A stretch of 64,000 bases of DNA from Planococcus sp. ISL-110 (GTDB lineage Bacteria; Bacillota; Bacilli; Bacillales_A; Planococcaceae), in NCBI RefSeq assembly GCF_018613575.1, contig NZ_JAGGPX010000016.1, forward strand, positions 102,511-166,510, read 5' to 3'. Below the pieces are notes generated by a model. The model was not told the DNA's origin. It did not search any database and saw nothing but the letters and a program-made list of their open reading frames with translations. The translations under genes were made by a program, and so were the position numbers. Positions 9,189 to 18,512 of this stretch are shown one piece after another. Numbering within the stretch: the first letter of the stretch is position 1; each line of letters begins with the position of its first letter.

Positions 9189-10100
9189 TCAGACGGTGAT
9201 CCGTTTGAAGATCCGCTTAAAGAATTCAGGTTTCACATAGAACTGCCGGTAACCTTTTTTCAAAGTCTCTTTAATTTCCAGCTGCTTCAACAGAACATAG
9301 AAGCGATCACGTTTTTTGGTGCAGCTAATGACCTTATCGTATTTGAAATTAGTGAAGGCATTTACTTCATCGAGCAAGCTTGCGACATCCTGAAGGTGTT
9401 TTTGCTTCGCGGAGCTGTCAGAGAGCTGCACATCCGTCCAGGAGCCTTTGACTTCCACCCGGTATGCAGCCATATTCCGATCCATGTAATGGACCGTCCC
9501 GTTTAACGCCCCACAGATGACCAACGGATAGTCACCGATTGTGGCGTTCAGGTAATACTCCGGCATCTCGGGAATTTTATGGCGGGAATACATGATCGAA
9601 TTGGTGGCGAACAGCTCCCCTCCACCTTCGATCACTTCTTCTACAGAATAGATTTTGTCTTTATGGCTTGGCCGAATAGCAGCGACGGTTTTCTTAGTTA
9701 CTGCAGAGACCTTTTCTGCAGCATGTACGCACATGCTGCATTCGGGATGCGCCTCCATATAGTCCACTTGCTTTTGCAGTTTTTCCGGATCAGTCCAGTA
9801 ATCGTCACCTTCACAAACCGCAGTGTACTTTCCTAATGCGCGTTCACCGTTAAACAACTCAAAAGGGATATTTTTTGAATACTGATTTTCTGTCTGGTAG
9901 ATCGGTTTGACGATATCCGGATACTTTCGTTCATAGCTTCTGATGATTTCAGCTGTTCGGTCAGTGGATGCATCGTCATGAATTAAAATTTCATAGGCGA
10001 AATCCGTTTTCTGCATCAGCATGCTGTCCAATGCCTCGGCTATAAAATTTTCATGGTTATAACTGTTACACTCAATGCTCACCATTATCTCGTTTGCCAT
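9189..10100 (-). CDS. Family 2 glycosyltransferase, cassette copy 1
   Basis: This 303-residue GT-A-fold enzyme has an N-terminal nucleotide-binding strand (MVSIECNSYNHENF), the ILIHDDASTD motif and the EGDDYWTD metal/donor-binding segment. This layout is typical of small bacterial GT2 enzymes that add a sugar to a lipid-linked oligosaccharide. It is about half identical by eye to the GT2 at 14338-15300, which has the same EGDDYWTDP and KQVDYMEAHP segments. The ATG follows AGAGGAG. It is transcribed alone, between a box-type promoter (10220-10265) and its own terminator. Donor and acceptor are unknown. Confidence 0.88.
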   Translation of the reverse strand: MANEIMVSIECNSYNHENFIAEALDSMLMQKTDFAYEILIHDDASTDRTAEIIRSYERKYPDIVKPIYQTENQYSKNIPFELFNGERALGKYTAVCEGDDYWTDPEKLQKQVDYMEAHPECSMCVHAAEKVSAVTKKTVAAIRPSHKDKIYSVEEVIEGGGELFATNSIMYSRHKIPEMPEYYLNATIGDYPLVICGALNGTVHYMDRNMAAYRVEVKGSWTDVQLSDSSAKQKHLQDVASLLDEVNAFTNFKYDKVISCTKKRDRFYVLLKQLEIKETLKKGYRQFYVKPEFFKRIFKRITV

Positions 10101-10219
10101 ACATTACAGACTCCTCTACAGTTAAGTAAATTTCCGTTAGCCGCTCCAATAAATTGGCCCAAACCTCCACCACCCAGTTTAGCTGAACAGAATCCCAATA
10201 AATCTCCTATACAATTCGT

Positions 10220-10265
10220 ATCTTAGCATAGAAAATAAATAAAATCGGATTATTCAGATAAATTA
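10220..10265 (-). promoter_or_regulatory. Putative promoter of GT2 gene with weaker upstream box
   Basis: On the minus strand TGC-TAAGAT (10228-10220) is an extended -10. Nineteen bp upstream is AATTTATCTGAATAATCC (10265-10248), a rearranged version of the EPS box. The match is weaker than at the four core sites. Confidence 0.4.
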
Positions 10266-10299
10266 ATAAAAAATTTACAATAATACAAAATTCTATCTA

Positions 10300-11424
10300 T
10301 TATTCATCAGTGACAATAAAATTCTCTTGCTTATATTTTACTCTCAGCCCTTTATCGCGCAGAATCAGATTATTTTCCTCAACAGTGTTCCCTCGGACTA
10401 TATGCCCGCTTCCGACATTGATATAAATCCCCCGTTCCGAGTTTTCCCGGGGACTGATAGCCAGATTATTAAGGATGCTGATATTGTGGCTTGGCGTCAT
10501 CAAGTTCTTTCCTCCATCGCCGGGGCGCACCGCAATATTAAATTCATTATTATAGGTGAGATTCCCCTTAATCACATTGGATTCTGCACCGTTTTTAATA
10601 TCGATTCCATAATAGAAGCCGCTGACCGTATTCTTTTCAATAGTGCTGTTTTTTTCACTTTCGACCGTAATTCCTTGCTGATCGGTAAAGCCTTTGCGAT
10701 CTTCCATTACAACGCAGCCTTTGACCAGATTTTGTTTACCGCCACCGAATAGGGAAAGATGGCCGTCTCCCGAATTTCTGACAACACAAGATTCAATCGT
10801 ATTGTAATCCGACGCAAAATTGATGATGCCGGAACCATAGTTAAATTCACTTGTCACATTTCGGATGACATTATCATTGGCGTGATGCAAGTGAATGCCT
10901 TGGGAATAGTTTTTCGTGTAAACATTTTCAATCGAACTTTTCTGGCTGTCCTGAAGCAAAACGGCAATATTGGAAACCAGCGATCCGCTCTCAGGCAATT
11001 TGTCCCCCATTAAAAAACCGCCCTTCAAATGGACATCCGCCGTAGCCATAATCCAAAATACGCCATATTCGCCCGCTGACTCTGTCTTGAAAATCGCCTG
11101 GTCCATAATGATGGTGATCGGCTTGGAAATTTTCAAGGCAAAATAACTGTCTCCGTATCCGGTACTGGCCTTTAGATCAGGATTTTTGGTCAATTTATAA
11201 ATACCAGACGGAATGTGCAACTCCCCACCTATCGGAGTTTCATCAATAGCCCGTTGTATTGCTTGTGTGTCGTCCGCCACCCCATCACCTTCTGCTTCAA
11301 ATTGTGTTTTTACATCAACCTTCTCTTCCGCAAAGAAAGAACTTTGCCCCATGATAAAAACAGCCGCCAATCCATAAATCCCCAGTATGCAAAAGAGCCA
11401 GCGAATGGTTTTCTTGTTGGTCAT
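10300..11424 (-). CDS. Membrane-anchored right-handed beta-helix (pectate-lyase-3/NosD-like) protein, copy 1
   Basis: This 374-residue protein has one N-terminal hydrophobic segment (IRWLFCILGIYGLAAVFIMG), a signal anchor or signal peptide. It is followed by the DDTQAIQRAID block seen at the start of pectate-lyase-3/glycosyl hydrolase 28-type beta-helices. The remainder is a series of ~22-residue coils rich in N, G, V and I (for example NVIRNVTSEFNYGSGIINF). It probably acts outside the cell as a polysaccharide lyase, hydrolase or epimerase-like enzyme. Catalytic residues cannot be assigned by eye. The ATG at 11424 was preferred because it lies 8 nt from GGAG; an ATG two codons earlier is too close. 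A paralog is at 17016-18143, sharing SGDGHLSL, TDQQGITVESE and NTVSGFYYGID. Confidence 0.8.
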   Translation of the reverse strand: MTNKKTIRWLFCILGIYGLAAVFIMGQSSFFAEEKVDVKTQFEAEGDGVADDTQAIQRAIDETPIGGELHIPSGIYKLTKNPDLKASTGYGDSYFALKISKPITIIMDQAIFKTESAGEYGVFWIMATADVHLKGGFLMGDKLPESGSLVSNIAVLLQDSQKSSIENVYTKNYSQGIHLHHANDNVIRNVTSEFNYGSGIINFASDYNTIESCVVRNSGDGHLSLFGGGKQNLVKGCVVMEDRKGFTDQQGITVESEKNSTIEKNTVSGFYYGIDIKNGAESNVIKGNLTYNNEFNIAVRPGDGGKNLMTPSHNISILNNLAISPRENSERGIYINVGSGHIVRGNTVEENNLILRDKGLRVKYKQENFIVTDE

Positions 11425-11789
11425 TAACATCTCTCCTTCAACCTAACCGCTATATCGATAGATTATGACATTGTTAACTACTGAATAATTCTAGTATAAG
11501 ACAACCTTTCTTTAAATGCACATATTTCTGAATACTGTTTTTCTTAAAAAAATAGCCATTTACTTCGTTACTCTATCCTATAGCCTAAAATATCCCCTAT
11601 ATAGTTGGATAAAGAAATGACTTTCCCCCTCGCATTTACCTATAATATTCGCTATAATCGACACAACAGCCTATTTAATTGAAAATTTAGTTATATTACA
11701 TAGGGAATTGAATTCTTTATAGCTGAACTGTTGTAGAAAAGATGAACTTTTATATTCGCTTAAAAAATATGAAGAAATGAGGTTTTATT
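11425..11789. other. Divergent AT-rich promoter region
   Basis: This 365-bp gap separates the minus-strand beta-helix gene from the plus-strand GNAT-like gene and must hold both promoters. On the minus strand TTATACTAGAAT (near 11505-11494) could be a -10 region. The plus-strand side is too AT-rich to choose a promoter. No gene or repeat-family member is seen. Confidence 0.4.
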
Positions 11790-12776
11790 TTGAGAGATTT
11801 ATTTTTTGCAAAAGATTATGCCAAGCTTTATGAAGAGATTGAAGGAGGAAGCTGTGAGGTTTTCGAATTTGAACATCCCATTGGATCGGTCTATCATCAA
11901 TTTATCAAAAGAGAGATTCCTATCCTACTGGAGGGAGGGCCTTATTTCGACCTTCTCACGCCTTATGGCTACGGAGGTCCCATCATTACTGAGTTAATGG
12001 ACAAGACGCGCAAGGATGAACTGGTCACTCAATTCTCCCAGGCTTTTCAGGCTTATTGCCAGGAGCACAAAATCGTCAGTGAATTCGTCCGCTTTCATCC
12101 GCTTACCAGCAATGCCGAGGATTTCAGTTCCTGCTATAACGTCCTTTTCAGGCGCCATACTACAGGCGTCACTTTGAAAGGCTTTGAAGATCCGGTGCAG
12201 GAAGAATTTTCAGGCTCGACCCGCAAGAGAATTCGGAAAGCGTTAAAGGACGGTGTAACTTATCGGATTACAATAAATCCACCTGACTTAGATCAGTTTC
12301 AGGACATCTACATCAAAACGATGGAACGAGTCGGTGCTGAGGACTTCTATTTATTCGACGATGTATACTTTTCAAAAATTCTAGATAATTTGGGTGATCA
12401 GCTGATATTAGTCGAGGCTCTCTCAGACTCCCAAGTGATTGGCGCAGAGCTTCATTTCCACTCTGGTCCAGTTATCCATACTCACCTATCAGGCACCGTG
12501 GATGGCTTCAACCACTTGTCGCCTGTTTATGTCATGACCTACGCCATCGTGCTATGGGCCAAAGAACATGAAGTGGAATACATCCATTCCGGCGGCGGTG
12601 TTAACCCTGGTCACGATGACTCGCTGTATTTATTCAAAAAGAGATTTGGCAAGAATACTGAATTCGACTATTATGTTGGCAATAAAATCTGGAACGAAAA
12701 AATCTATCAGCAATTGGTTCAGGCGACAAATTCCAATTCAGAAAGTGGACTTTTCCCAGCATATCGGTGGACATAA
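11790..12776 (+). CDS. FemAB/GNAT-like acyl- or aminoacyl-transferase, cassette copy 1
   Basis: This 328-residue soluble protein belongs to the GNAT-like family that includes FemAB peptidoglycan-bridge enzymes and Acetyltransf_6 proteins of polysaccharide clusters. Features are YGYGGP near residue 55, EFVRFHPL near 103, a basic helix FSGSTRKRIRKALKDG and the C-terminal LYLFKKRFGKNTEFDYYVG segment. The probable start is TTG, 8 nt after TGAGG; the paralog at 19424-20443 aligns from this point. It is the only gene of the first cassette on the plus strand. Likely role is acylation or amino-acylation of the exported sugar, for example the amino group made by the sugar aminotransferase. That role is inferred from context. 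Confidence 0.75.
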   Translation: MRDLFFAKDYAKLYEEIEGGSCEVFEFEHPIGSVYHQFIKREIPILLEGGPYFDLLTPYGYGGPIITELMDKTRKDELVTQFSQAFQAYCQEHKIVSEFVRFHPLTSNAEDFSSCYNVLFRRHTTGVTLKGFEDPVQEEFSGSTRKRIRKALKDGVTYRITINPPDLDQFQDIYIKTMERVGAEDFYLFDDVYFSKILDNLGDQLILVEALSDSQVIGAELHFHSGPVIHTHLSGTVDGFNHLSPVYVMTYAIVLWAKEHEVEYIHSGGGVNPGHDDSLYLFKKRFGKNTEFDYYVGNKIWNEKIYQQLVQATNSNSESGLFPAYRWT

Positions 12777-12794
12777 AAGCAAAAATGAATAAAC

Positions 12795-12842
12795 AACGAA
12801 ATAAACGGTAAGCAGATAATCCTGCTTACCGTTTATTTCGTT
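12795..12842. terminator. Bidirectional terminator between convergent genes
   Basis: A perfect 21-bp stem (left arm 12795-12815, right arm 12822-12842) with a 6-nt loop lies between the convergent GNAT-like and flippase genes. The stop codon of the minus-strand flippase is inside the right arm. Confidence 0.85.
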
Positions 12843-14296
12843 TTATTGAGAATGGACCTGATCAGCCCATAGACCGTTTTCAGTTCAGTGATGTTCGCAA
12901 TCCGGCAAGCGACGATGTAAAACAGGATACCGATAGCAACCTGAAGCAGCAATTGGAAGAAAATTGCTATTTCCAGGAGTCCGCCAAGTGCCCATACCAC
13001 AGCACCCATCCCAAAGGACAGCAGGTAAATCGGCAGCAGATCCCGCAATTTTTCCTTGGCGGGATAAGCCACTTCCCGTTTGGAGAAATGGCTGTTGACG
13101 AAGAATTCCAGGTAGGTGTTCAATATAGCGGCACCGATTAGCCCGATGACGCCCAATTCCAGCCACACTGCCAAAAATAAAAGAATCGTCAATGAGATTT
13201 TATTGATGATTTCCAACAGCAGATACAGGTCAGATCTGCCTTTCACCTGAAGAATGCTCAAATCGAGAGCCAAAATCGGGTACAGCATCCCGGCTATAGA
13301 AAGCAATTGAAAATAAGGGACCATCGGCAGCCATTTTTCGCCGAACACCAGCAGCACTAAGGGTTCGCCAACAGCAGCCATTCCAACCATTACCGGAAAA
13401 ATGAGAAAAGCAGCGAGTTTTGTGATGTTTTTATAAGACTGTTTTAAGCGCTCGTGCTCGTCCTGGATGCTGCTGAGAACCGGGTAGGTCACCCGCAGGA
13501 TGGTCGCTGCCAGATTTTGCGAGACAATTTCGCTAAAACGGGAGGCATTCGTGTAATAACCCAGCTGTGCTGCGGAATACTGCCTGCCGATAATCAGGAA
13601 ATAGACATTCGTATAGAAGGTGTCGATCAGTCCTGAGACGAGAAGCTTCCAGCCAAAACCAAACAAGCGCTTGAACGATGCGATGCTGAACACCAAGGAA
13701 GGAATCCACTTTTTCGATGCAGTGAAAAGAAAAGACTGAATAGCGTTCATCGACAATTGCCGCAGCACCAAACTCCAAACACCATATCCCGTCATCGCCA
13801 GCCCCACCGCAAGAACTCCCGATACGATACTGGCGCTCAAATTGATGGTTGCTTGCGCCTTGAAATTTACTTCTTTGGCGAACATTGCTTTCGGAATGAC
13901 GGCAAATGCGTTGATGACAATCCCGATGGACAAGACCCGCACAAGAGACACCAGCTGAGGTTCGCTGAAAAAGCTGCTGATGGCGGGAGCCGCAGCGTAA
14001 AGAATGCCATAGATCAGCAGAGAAACGAACAGGTTAAAGTAAAAGACGGTTGAATAATCTGTTTGGCTGGCATTGCGTTCGCGGATCAAGGCCTGTGTAA
14101 ATCCACTGTCGACCAATGAATTGGACAATGCGATAAATACCAGAATCATGCCGATCAAGCCGAAATGTTCCGGCAGCAACAGGCGTGCCAAAATAATCTG
14201 GATGAGGAACTGGATGCCCTGGTTGCCGATCAGGTCGCCAAAGCTCCAAAACAGACCGCCAATCGTCTTTTTTTTCAATGATGGTTGTGGTTCCAT
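12833..14296 (-). CDS. MOP-superfamily polysaccharide flippase (WzxC-like), cassette copy 2
   Basis: This 487-residue polytopic flippase is a close paralog of 7066-8544: it shares SLKKKTIGGLFWSFGDLIGN, NSLVDSGFTQALIR and FGFGWKLLVSGLIDT. It should export an undecaprenyl-linked glycan. The ATG follows TAGGAG by 8 nt. Its stop codon lies within the shared terminator stem. It is 41 bp downstream of the GT2 gene 14338-15300 and both are probably on one transcript from the promoter at 15432-15477. Confidence 0.88.
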   Translation of the reverse strand: MEPQPSLKKKTIGGLFWSFGDLIGNQGIQFLIQIILARLLLPEHFGLIGMILVFIALSNSLVDSGFTQALIRERNASQTDYSTVFYFNLFVSLLIYGILYAAAPAISSFFSEPQLVSLVRVLSIGIVINAFAVIPKAMFAKEVNFKAQATINLSASIVSGVLAVGLAMTGYGVWSLVLRQLSMNAIQSFLFTASKKWIPSLVFSIASFKRLFGFGWKLLVSGLIDTFYTNVYFLIIGRQYSAAQLGYYTNASRFSEIVSQNLAATILRVTYPVLSSIQDEHERLKQSYKNITKLAAFLIFPVMVGMAAVGEPLVLLVFGEKWLPMVPYFQLLSIAGMLYPILALDLSILQVKGRSDLYLLLEIINKISLTILLFLAVWLELGVIGLIGAAILNTYLEFFVNSHFSKREVAYPAKEKLRDLLPIYLLSFGMGAVVWALGGLLEIAIFFQLLLQVAIGILFYIVACRIANITELKTVYGLIRSILNKTK

Positions 14297-14337
14297 TTAA
14301 CGCTCTCCTATCTCCAGTCCCTTCTAAAGTTGCATTA

Positions 14338-15300
14338 CTAAATCAATTTCCACTTGGCTTTTCGGATGCTGTCTGTGATATTCGGGAAATATCGTTTCAT
14401 CTCTAGCAGCAGGCGCTTTTTGATGCTGAGCTCCAAATAGATTTTCCGGTATTCTCCGCGTTTTGCTTCTTTGAATTTTCCCTGCTCCAATAAGAGCGAG
14501 AACTGGTAGCCTCGTTTTGCTTTTTCCAATGCATCATTATATTGGAAATCGGTGTATTCGTTGATTTCATCGAACATTTTTTCCATGTCATGATAATGAT
14601 TGATGCGCTTCATACTGGTCGCCAGCTCCCGCTCCGTCCAGGATCCTTTGACCCCGACACGGTAGGCAGACATATTGTCATCCAAATAATCCACCGTTCC
14701 ATGAAGTGCAGCTAAAATAACCAATGGATAATCGCCCACCACCGCATTCAGGTAGAACGGCGCCAATGTCGTCACTTTTTCTTTTGAATACACCATGGAA
14801 TTTGTCGCAATCAGGTCGCCGCCGCCTTCTATTACGCGCTCGACGGAAAAAATGGCATTGCCGCGTTCGGGCCTTACGGTAGAAAGGACTTTTTTCTTAT
14901 CAGATAAGACACGGTCCGCTGCATGGACGGTCATACTGCACGACGGATGCGCCTCCATATAGTCCACTTGCTTCTGCAGCTTATAGGGATCGGTCCAGTA
15001 ATCGTCGCCTTCACAGACCGCGATGTATTTTCCAATTGCCCGGTTGTGGTTGAACAATTCCACGCGGACTCCTTTTGAGTATTGATTTTGGGTTTGATAG
15101 ATTGGTTTGATTAAAGAGGGATAAGTGTTTTCGTACTGTTTGATCACTCGGGGGCTATGATCGGTTGAGGCATCGTCGTAAATCAGGATTTCAAAATCAA
15201 AATCCGTTTTTTGCATCAGGAAACTGTCAATTGCTTCAGCCAGATAATCGCCGTGATTATAGCTTGTGCAGACAATGCTGACCATCGGTGTCGTTGTCAT
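14338..15300 (-). CDS. Family 2 glycosyltransferase, cassette copy 2
   Basis: This 320-residue GT2 enzyme has the MVSIVCTSYNHGDYLAEAID start, ILIYDDASTD acidic motif and EGDDYWTDP segment. It parallels 9189-10100 over its length but has a different C-terminal third. The ATG at 15300 follows AAAGGAG; the frame extends 15 codons further up without a ribosome site. Expected role: transfer of a sugar from a nucleotide donor onto the lipid-linked repeat unit. It is cotranscribed with the flippase that follows. Confidence 0.88.
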   Translation of the reverse strand: MTTTPMVSIVCTSYNHGDYLAEAIDSFLMQKTDFDFEILIYDDASTDHSPRVIKQYENTYPSLIKPIYQTQNQYSKGVRVELFNHNRAIGKYIAVCEGDDYWTDPYKLQKQVDYMEAHPSCSMTVHAADRVLSDKKKVLSTVRPERGNAIFSVERVIEGGGDLIATNSMVYSKEKVTTLAPFYLNAVVGDYPLVILAALHGTVDYLDDNMSAYRVGVKGSWTERELATSMKRINHYHDMEKMFDEINEYTDFQYNDALEKAKRGYQFSLLLEQGKFKEAKRGEYRKIYLELSIKKRLLLEMKRYFPNITDSIRKAKWKLI

Positions 15301-15431
15301 GATTTTCACTCCTTTGAATTGGGGTATGTGCATTACCGATGTCAAAAGGGAATTACAACTGTCTAAAAGGATAAAAATGGGAAATAATCATTTAAAGCAT
15401 TACTTTATGCTCATTTCTCCATCTTTTAATC

Positions 15432-15477
15432 ATTTTACCACAAAGAAAATCCATAAATATAGATAATTCTAATTATT
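15432..15477 (-). promoter_or_regulatory. Promoter with conserved upstream box and extended -10 (GT2-flippase unit)
   Basis: On the minus strand the box AATAATTAGAATTATCTA (15477-15460) is followed after 19 bp by TGG and TAAAAT (15440-15432). The spacing is identical to the promoters at 4-49 and 8731-8776. Confidence 0.55.
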
Positions 15478-15511
15478 ACAAAAACAATATACCAGCTTTA
15501 CATTTTTAATA

Positions 15512-15712
15512 CTATATAAGTTGAAGTAGAGAAGCAGTATTTTGAAAATCACTCCCGATATGGAGCAAAACAGCGGAGACGCCTGCGGGAAAGCGAGACA
15601 GCTGAGACCCCGCAGGGAGCACAGCGACTGAGGAGGCTTGGCGCTCGCCCGCGGCAAGCGCAGCTGGTTTGTGGAATATCGCTTATGAATATTCAGTAGT
15701 TCAACTTATATG
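15512..15712. repeat. MITE-like element (ATATAAGTTGAA ends)
   Basis: The ~200-bp element begins with ctatataagttgaag and ends with tagttcaacttatat, an imperfect terminal inverted repeat. The GC-rich middle contains GGAGCAAAACAGCGGAGAC and GCGCAGCTGGTTTGTGGAATATC-type halves that are themselves roughly inverted. No coding capacity is evident. Related copies are at 23864, 46945, 51887, 53896, 54261 and 59692. Confidence 0.75.
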
Positions 15713-15738
15713 ACAGCAGTAGCAAAGCGGAAATGGAC

Positions 15739-15782
15739 AAAAAAATCCATTGAGCGCATGAGTCCGCTCAATGGATTTTTTA
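15739..15782 (-). terminator. Terminator after galE
   Basis: A 17-bp stem (aaaaaatccattgagcg with cgctcaatggatttttt) has an 8-nt loop and lies just past the galE stop codon. Its U-tract is read on the minus strand. Confidence 0.85.
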
Positions 15783-15788
15783 TAGTTT

Positions 15789-16754
15789 CTATTTCGAATG
15801 CCATGCCCAGGCACTGGAGATGATGGCCTGCAGATCATAAGCAGGCGTCCAGCCCAATGCCTCCGTGATTTTATGGGATGATGCGACCAAAGTAGCCGGA
15901 TCCCCTGCACGCCTCGGTGCATATTCGATAGTCGCTTGTTTGCCTGATATGCGCTGGCAGGATTCAATGATTTCAGTCACCGAATAGCCTGCCCCATTGC
16001 CGAGATTATAGGTTTCGTTGGCAATTTTTCCACTAGCCATCCCTTCGTAGGACAGGATATGGGCACGCGCCAGATCCGTGACGTGAATATAATCCCGCAC
16101 ACAGGTACCATCCGCGGTAGCATAATCCGTGCCGAATACCGAAATCTTATCGCGCTGCCCAAGAAGATGCTGCAGGACGATAGGGATCAAATGCGATTCC
16201 GGATCGTGGCTTTCTCCAATTTCTCCCGATTGATGTGCACCCGCCGCATTGAAATAGCGAAGCACGACGTACTGGAAATCATGGATTTTCGCGATGTCAG
16301 CCAAAATCTGTTCCACCATCAGCTTCGAGCGTCCATAAGGATTGATGGGATGGGTCACCGTCTCTTCTGTGATCATCTCAGTACTCGGTATGCCGTAAGT
16401 AGCCGCCGTTGATGAAAAGATAAAGCGCTTGACGCCGTGCTCAACCATTTTCTCCAGCAGTACCAAAGTTGCACTGACGTTATTGCGGTAATATTTCAGC
16501 GGATTTTCCACTGATTCACCCACCAGGCTATTGGCCGCGAAATGGAATACCGCATCGATGCTGTGCGTCGTGAAGACGCTATCCAGAACCGCCCGGTCAC
16601 CTAAGTCGCCTTTGATGAAAGTGGCCCGCTCATCGACCAAATGCGCGAAACCGGTCGTCAAGTTGTCCAGCACCACTACTTCGTATGTATCGGCCAACTC
16701 CTTCACTGTGTGGCTGCCGATATAACCCGCGCCGCCGCATACTAAAATTGCCAT
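15789..16754 (-). CDS. galE: UDP-glucose 4-epimerase
   Basis: This 321-residue SDR enzyme interconverts UDP-glucose and UDP-galactose. The NAD-binding motif CGGAGYIGSH, the SSTAATYG segment and YGRSK Tyr/Lys pair, RYFNAAGA and RDYIHVTDLA are the GalE signatures and length is normal. The ATG follows GGAGGAG by 9 nt. It is inserted between the GT2 and beta-helix genes of the second glycan cassette. With galU (22939) it supplies UDP-Glc/UDP-Gal donors. The 21-bp-period word array at 16858-16949 lies about 100 bp upstream of its start. Confidence 0.95.
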   Translation of the reverse strand: MAILVCGGAGYIGSHTVKELADTYEVVVLDNLTTGFAHLVDERATFIKGDLGDRAVLDSVFTTHSIDAVFHFAANSLVGESVENPLKYYRNNVSATLVLLEKMVEHGVKRFIFSSTAATYGIPSTEMITEETVTHPINPYGRSKLMVEQILADIAKIHDFQYVVLRYFNAAGAHQSGEIGESHDPESHLIPIVLQHLLGQRDKISVFGTDYATADGTCVRDYIHVTDLARAHILSYEGMASGKIANETYNLGNGAGYSVTEIIESCQRISGKQATIEYAPRRAGDPATLVASSHKITEALGWTPAYDLQAIISSAWAWHSK

Positions 16755-16857
16755 AAATCTTTTCTCCTCCTCTGCCTGATAAAAGATGCTAATATAACCA
16801 ATTATACCATTAGCAGAAAACTTTCAAGCAAGTTTCTTTCTATAGAATAGGAGCGTT

Positions 16858-16949
16858 CGCACCTCAGTCTGCTGCGACCGCACCTCGATCCATAAAGACC
16901 GCACCTCACCAGCTGATTTCCGCACCCCAGAGCCACTTTTCCGCACCCC
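16858..16949. repeat. 21-bp-phased word array A (CGCACCTC class, 5 copies)
   Basis: The word CGCACCTC (last two copies CGCACCCC) starts at 16858, 16879, 16900, 16921 and 16942, an exact 21-bp period. The 13-bp spacers are unrelated to each other. The array lies between the beta-helix terminator and the galE start; read along galE the word is GAGGTGCG. Confidence 0.9.
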
Positions 16950-16967
16950 GCCAAAATGAATGCATTA

Positions 16968-17019
16968 AAAAGCACGTTTCCGCGGAGCCTCTATCGGCTC
17001 CAGCAGGAAACGTGCCTAT
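16968..17019 (-). terminator. Terminator after beta-helix gene copy 2
   Basis: Stem gcacgtttcc with ggaaacgtgc (16972-16981 and 17006-17015) is extended by an inner ggagcc/ggctcc stem, with A-rich flank giving a U-tract on the minus strand. It overlaps the stop codon of the beta-helix gene. Confidence 0.8.
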
Positions 17020-18143
17020 TCATCTTCTTCCGGCACAAAATAATTTTGGCTTTCGTAAATTTCCAGCTCATGCTCTGGCATGATCAGGTTGCCATTGTTC
17101 AAGGTGTTGCCGATGACTACATGGCCTTCCCCGGCCCCTACATAGATTCCATAGGAGGATTTATCTCTTGGGTCGATGGCCATATTGTTGAGAATCTGGG
17201 TGTCATAGCTTGGCAATTGAAGATTTTTACCGCCATCGCCGCCCCGCACAGCAATATTGTACTCGTTGTCGAAGACAATATTCGATTTGATGATATTCGA
17301 TTCCGATGCATTTTTAACATCGATGCCATAATAGAATCCGCTGACAGTGTTGTTTTCGATCAGGCTGCCGGTTTCACTTTCCACCGTGATTCCCTGTTGA
17401 TCGGTGTAACCCGGGCGATCTTCGGTAACCAGGCAATTGACTACATGATTATCTTCGCCACCTCCATACAGAGATAAATGACCATCCCCGGAATTCCGCA
17501 CCACACACGAATCGATGATATTATGCTTGGAGTCGAAACTGATGATTCCCGATCCGTAATTGAATTCCGAAGTTACTTTCAGGATAACATTGTAATCAGA
17601 ATGATTGAGATGGACGCCTTGCGAATAATTCTTCATATAGGTGCCTTCAATCGAGCTATTGTCTGTATAGAGAAACAGAATGGCAATATGGGAAGTCAAG
17701 GAGCCATCTTCCGGCAAACGTTCCCCCATCAAAACTCCGCCTTTGAGGTGGACATCTTCCGTTTCATTGACCCAAAAAACCCCATATTCATCATCCGTAT
17801 CCGTCTGGAATATTACCTCTTCCATCAAAATGGTGATCGGCTTTGAAACCTTCAAGGCAAAATAGCTGTCACCGTACTCCGTGACTGCTTTCAGCTCGGG
17901 ATTTTTACTGAGTTTGTAGACGCCTGGTGGTATTTCCAAAGTTCCTCCAGCTGGTGTTTCGTCAATCGCCGCTTGCAAATCTTCCGTTTTATCGACAGCT
18001 TCATCCTGATTGACAGTTTGGCTTTCAAGGCCGCTTTCCGTATCATCCTGCTGAGTCAGCTTGTCGACCATTAAAAAGAAATAGCCAAATCCGACAATCC
18101 CCAAAAGTACCAGCAGAACAAATCCAAATGTTTTTGCTTTCAT
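17016..18143 (-). CDS. Membrane-anchored right-handed beta-helix protein, copy 2
   Basis: This 375-residue paralog of 10300-11424 has one N-terminal hydrophobic helix (FGFVLLVLLGIVGFGYFFLM), an acidic linker and then the beta-helix coils (for example NVILKVTSEFNYGSGIISF, SGDGHLSLYGGG). It should be an extracellular polysaccharide-modifying or -binding protein. The ATG at 18143 was chosen because it lies 8 nt after AGGAGG; a GTG three codons earlier overlaps that site. Its promoter region upstream is AT-rich and contains a weak relative of the EPS box. Activity and substrate are unknown. Confidence 0.8.
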   Translation of the reverse strand: MKAKTFGFVLLVLLGIVGFGYFFLMVDKLTQQDDTESGLESQTVNQDEAVDKTEDLQAAIDETPAGGTLEIPPGVYKLSKNPELKAVTEYGDSYFALKVSKPITILMEEVIFQTDTDDEYGVFWVNETEDVHLKGGVLMGERLPEDGSLTSHIAILFLYTDNSSIEGTYMKNYSQGVHLNHSDYNVILKVTSEFNYGSGIISFDSKHNIIDSCVVRNSGDGHLSLYGGGEDNHVVNCLVTEDRPGYTDQQGITVESETGSLIENNTVSGFYYGIDVKNASESNIIKSNIVFDNEYNIAVRGGDGGKNLQLPSYDTQILNNMAIDPRDKSSYGIYVGAGEGHVVIGNTLNNGNLIMPEHELEIYESQNYFVPEEDE

Positions 18144-18262
18144 GCCAATCACCTCCTTAGTTGCGCAAAGCTCTTACCTACTATGATACATAATATAGGC
18201 TTAAAATAACAGTTTGATATCTGAAAATTCAATAATTACAGCTTATTAGGTAAATAAGCACT

Positions 18263-18309
18263 AAAAAACACCACAACATCAGAGTTGCTCTGATGGTTGT
18301 GGTGTTTTG
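18263..18309 (-). terminator. Terminator overlapping the end of the small membrane protein gene
   Basis: A long stem (aaaacaccacaac...atcaga with tctgat...gttgtggtgtttt) encloses a short loop. The TGA of the gene at 18279 lies within the hairpin. Confidence 0.8.
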
Positions 18310-18512
18310 CTTTCTTTATGTGGTGTTGGCTCTTCAACAGGTTCGGTGCCGGGGATTTCGTCTATTGTTGGACTTGCCTCGTTGTCTTTGCTGCGCGCCA
18401 ACAATTCTTCGCGGTGGCTGCTGGCGACGTCTTCCCTCTTTGAACTGGCTTTACCCAAAGAAAAAAGAATGGCCGTAACGAACATAAAACCACCTGCAAT
18501 TAATGCCCACAT
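18279..18512 (-). CDS. Small single-pass membrane protein of unknown function
   Basis: This 77-residue protein has one N-terminal hydrophobic helix (WALIAGGFMFVTAILFSLG) and then a charged tail rich in Glu, Pro and Ser. The ATG at 18512 follows GAGGTGG by 6 nt; a GTG three codons earlier is less suitable. I do not recognise a family. It lies between vanZ and the second beta-helix gene, each with its own terminator, so it is probably transcribed alone. The ribosome site and dedicated terminator support a real gene. Confidence 0.6.
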   Translation of the reverse strand: MWALIAGGFMFVTAILFSLGKASSKREDVASSHREELLARSKDNEASPTIDEIPGTEPVEEPTPHKESKTPQPSEQL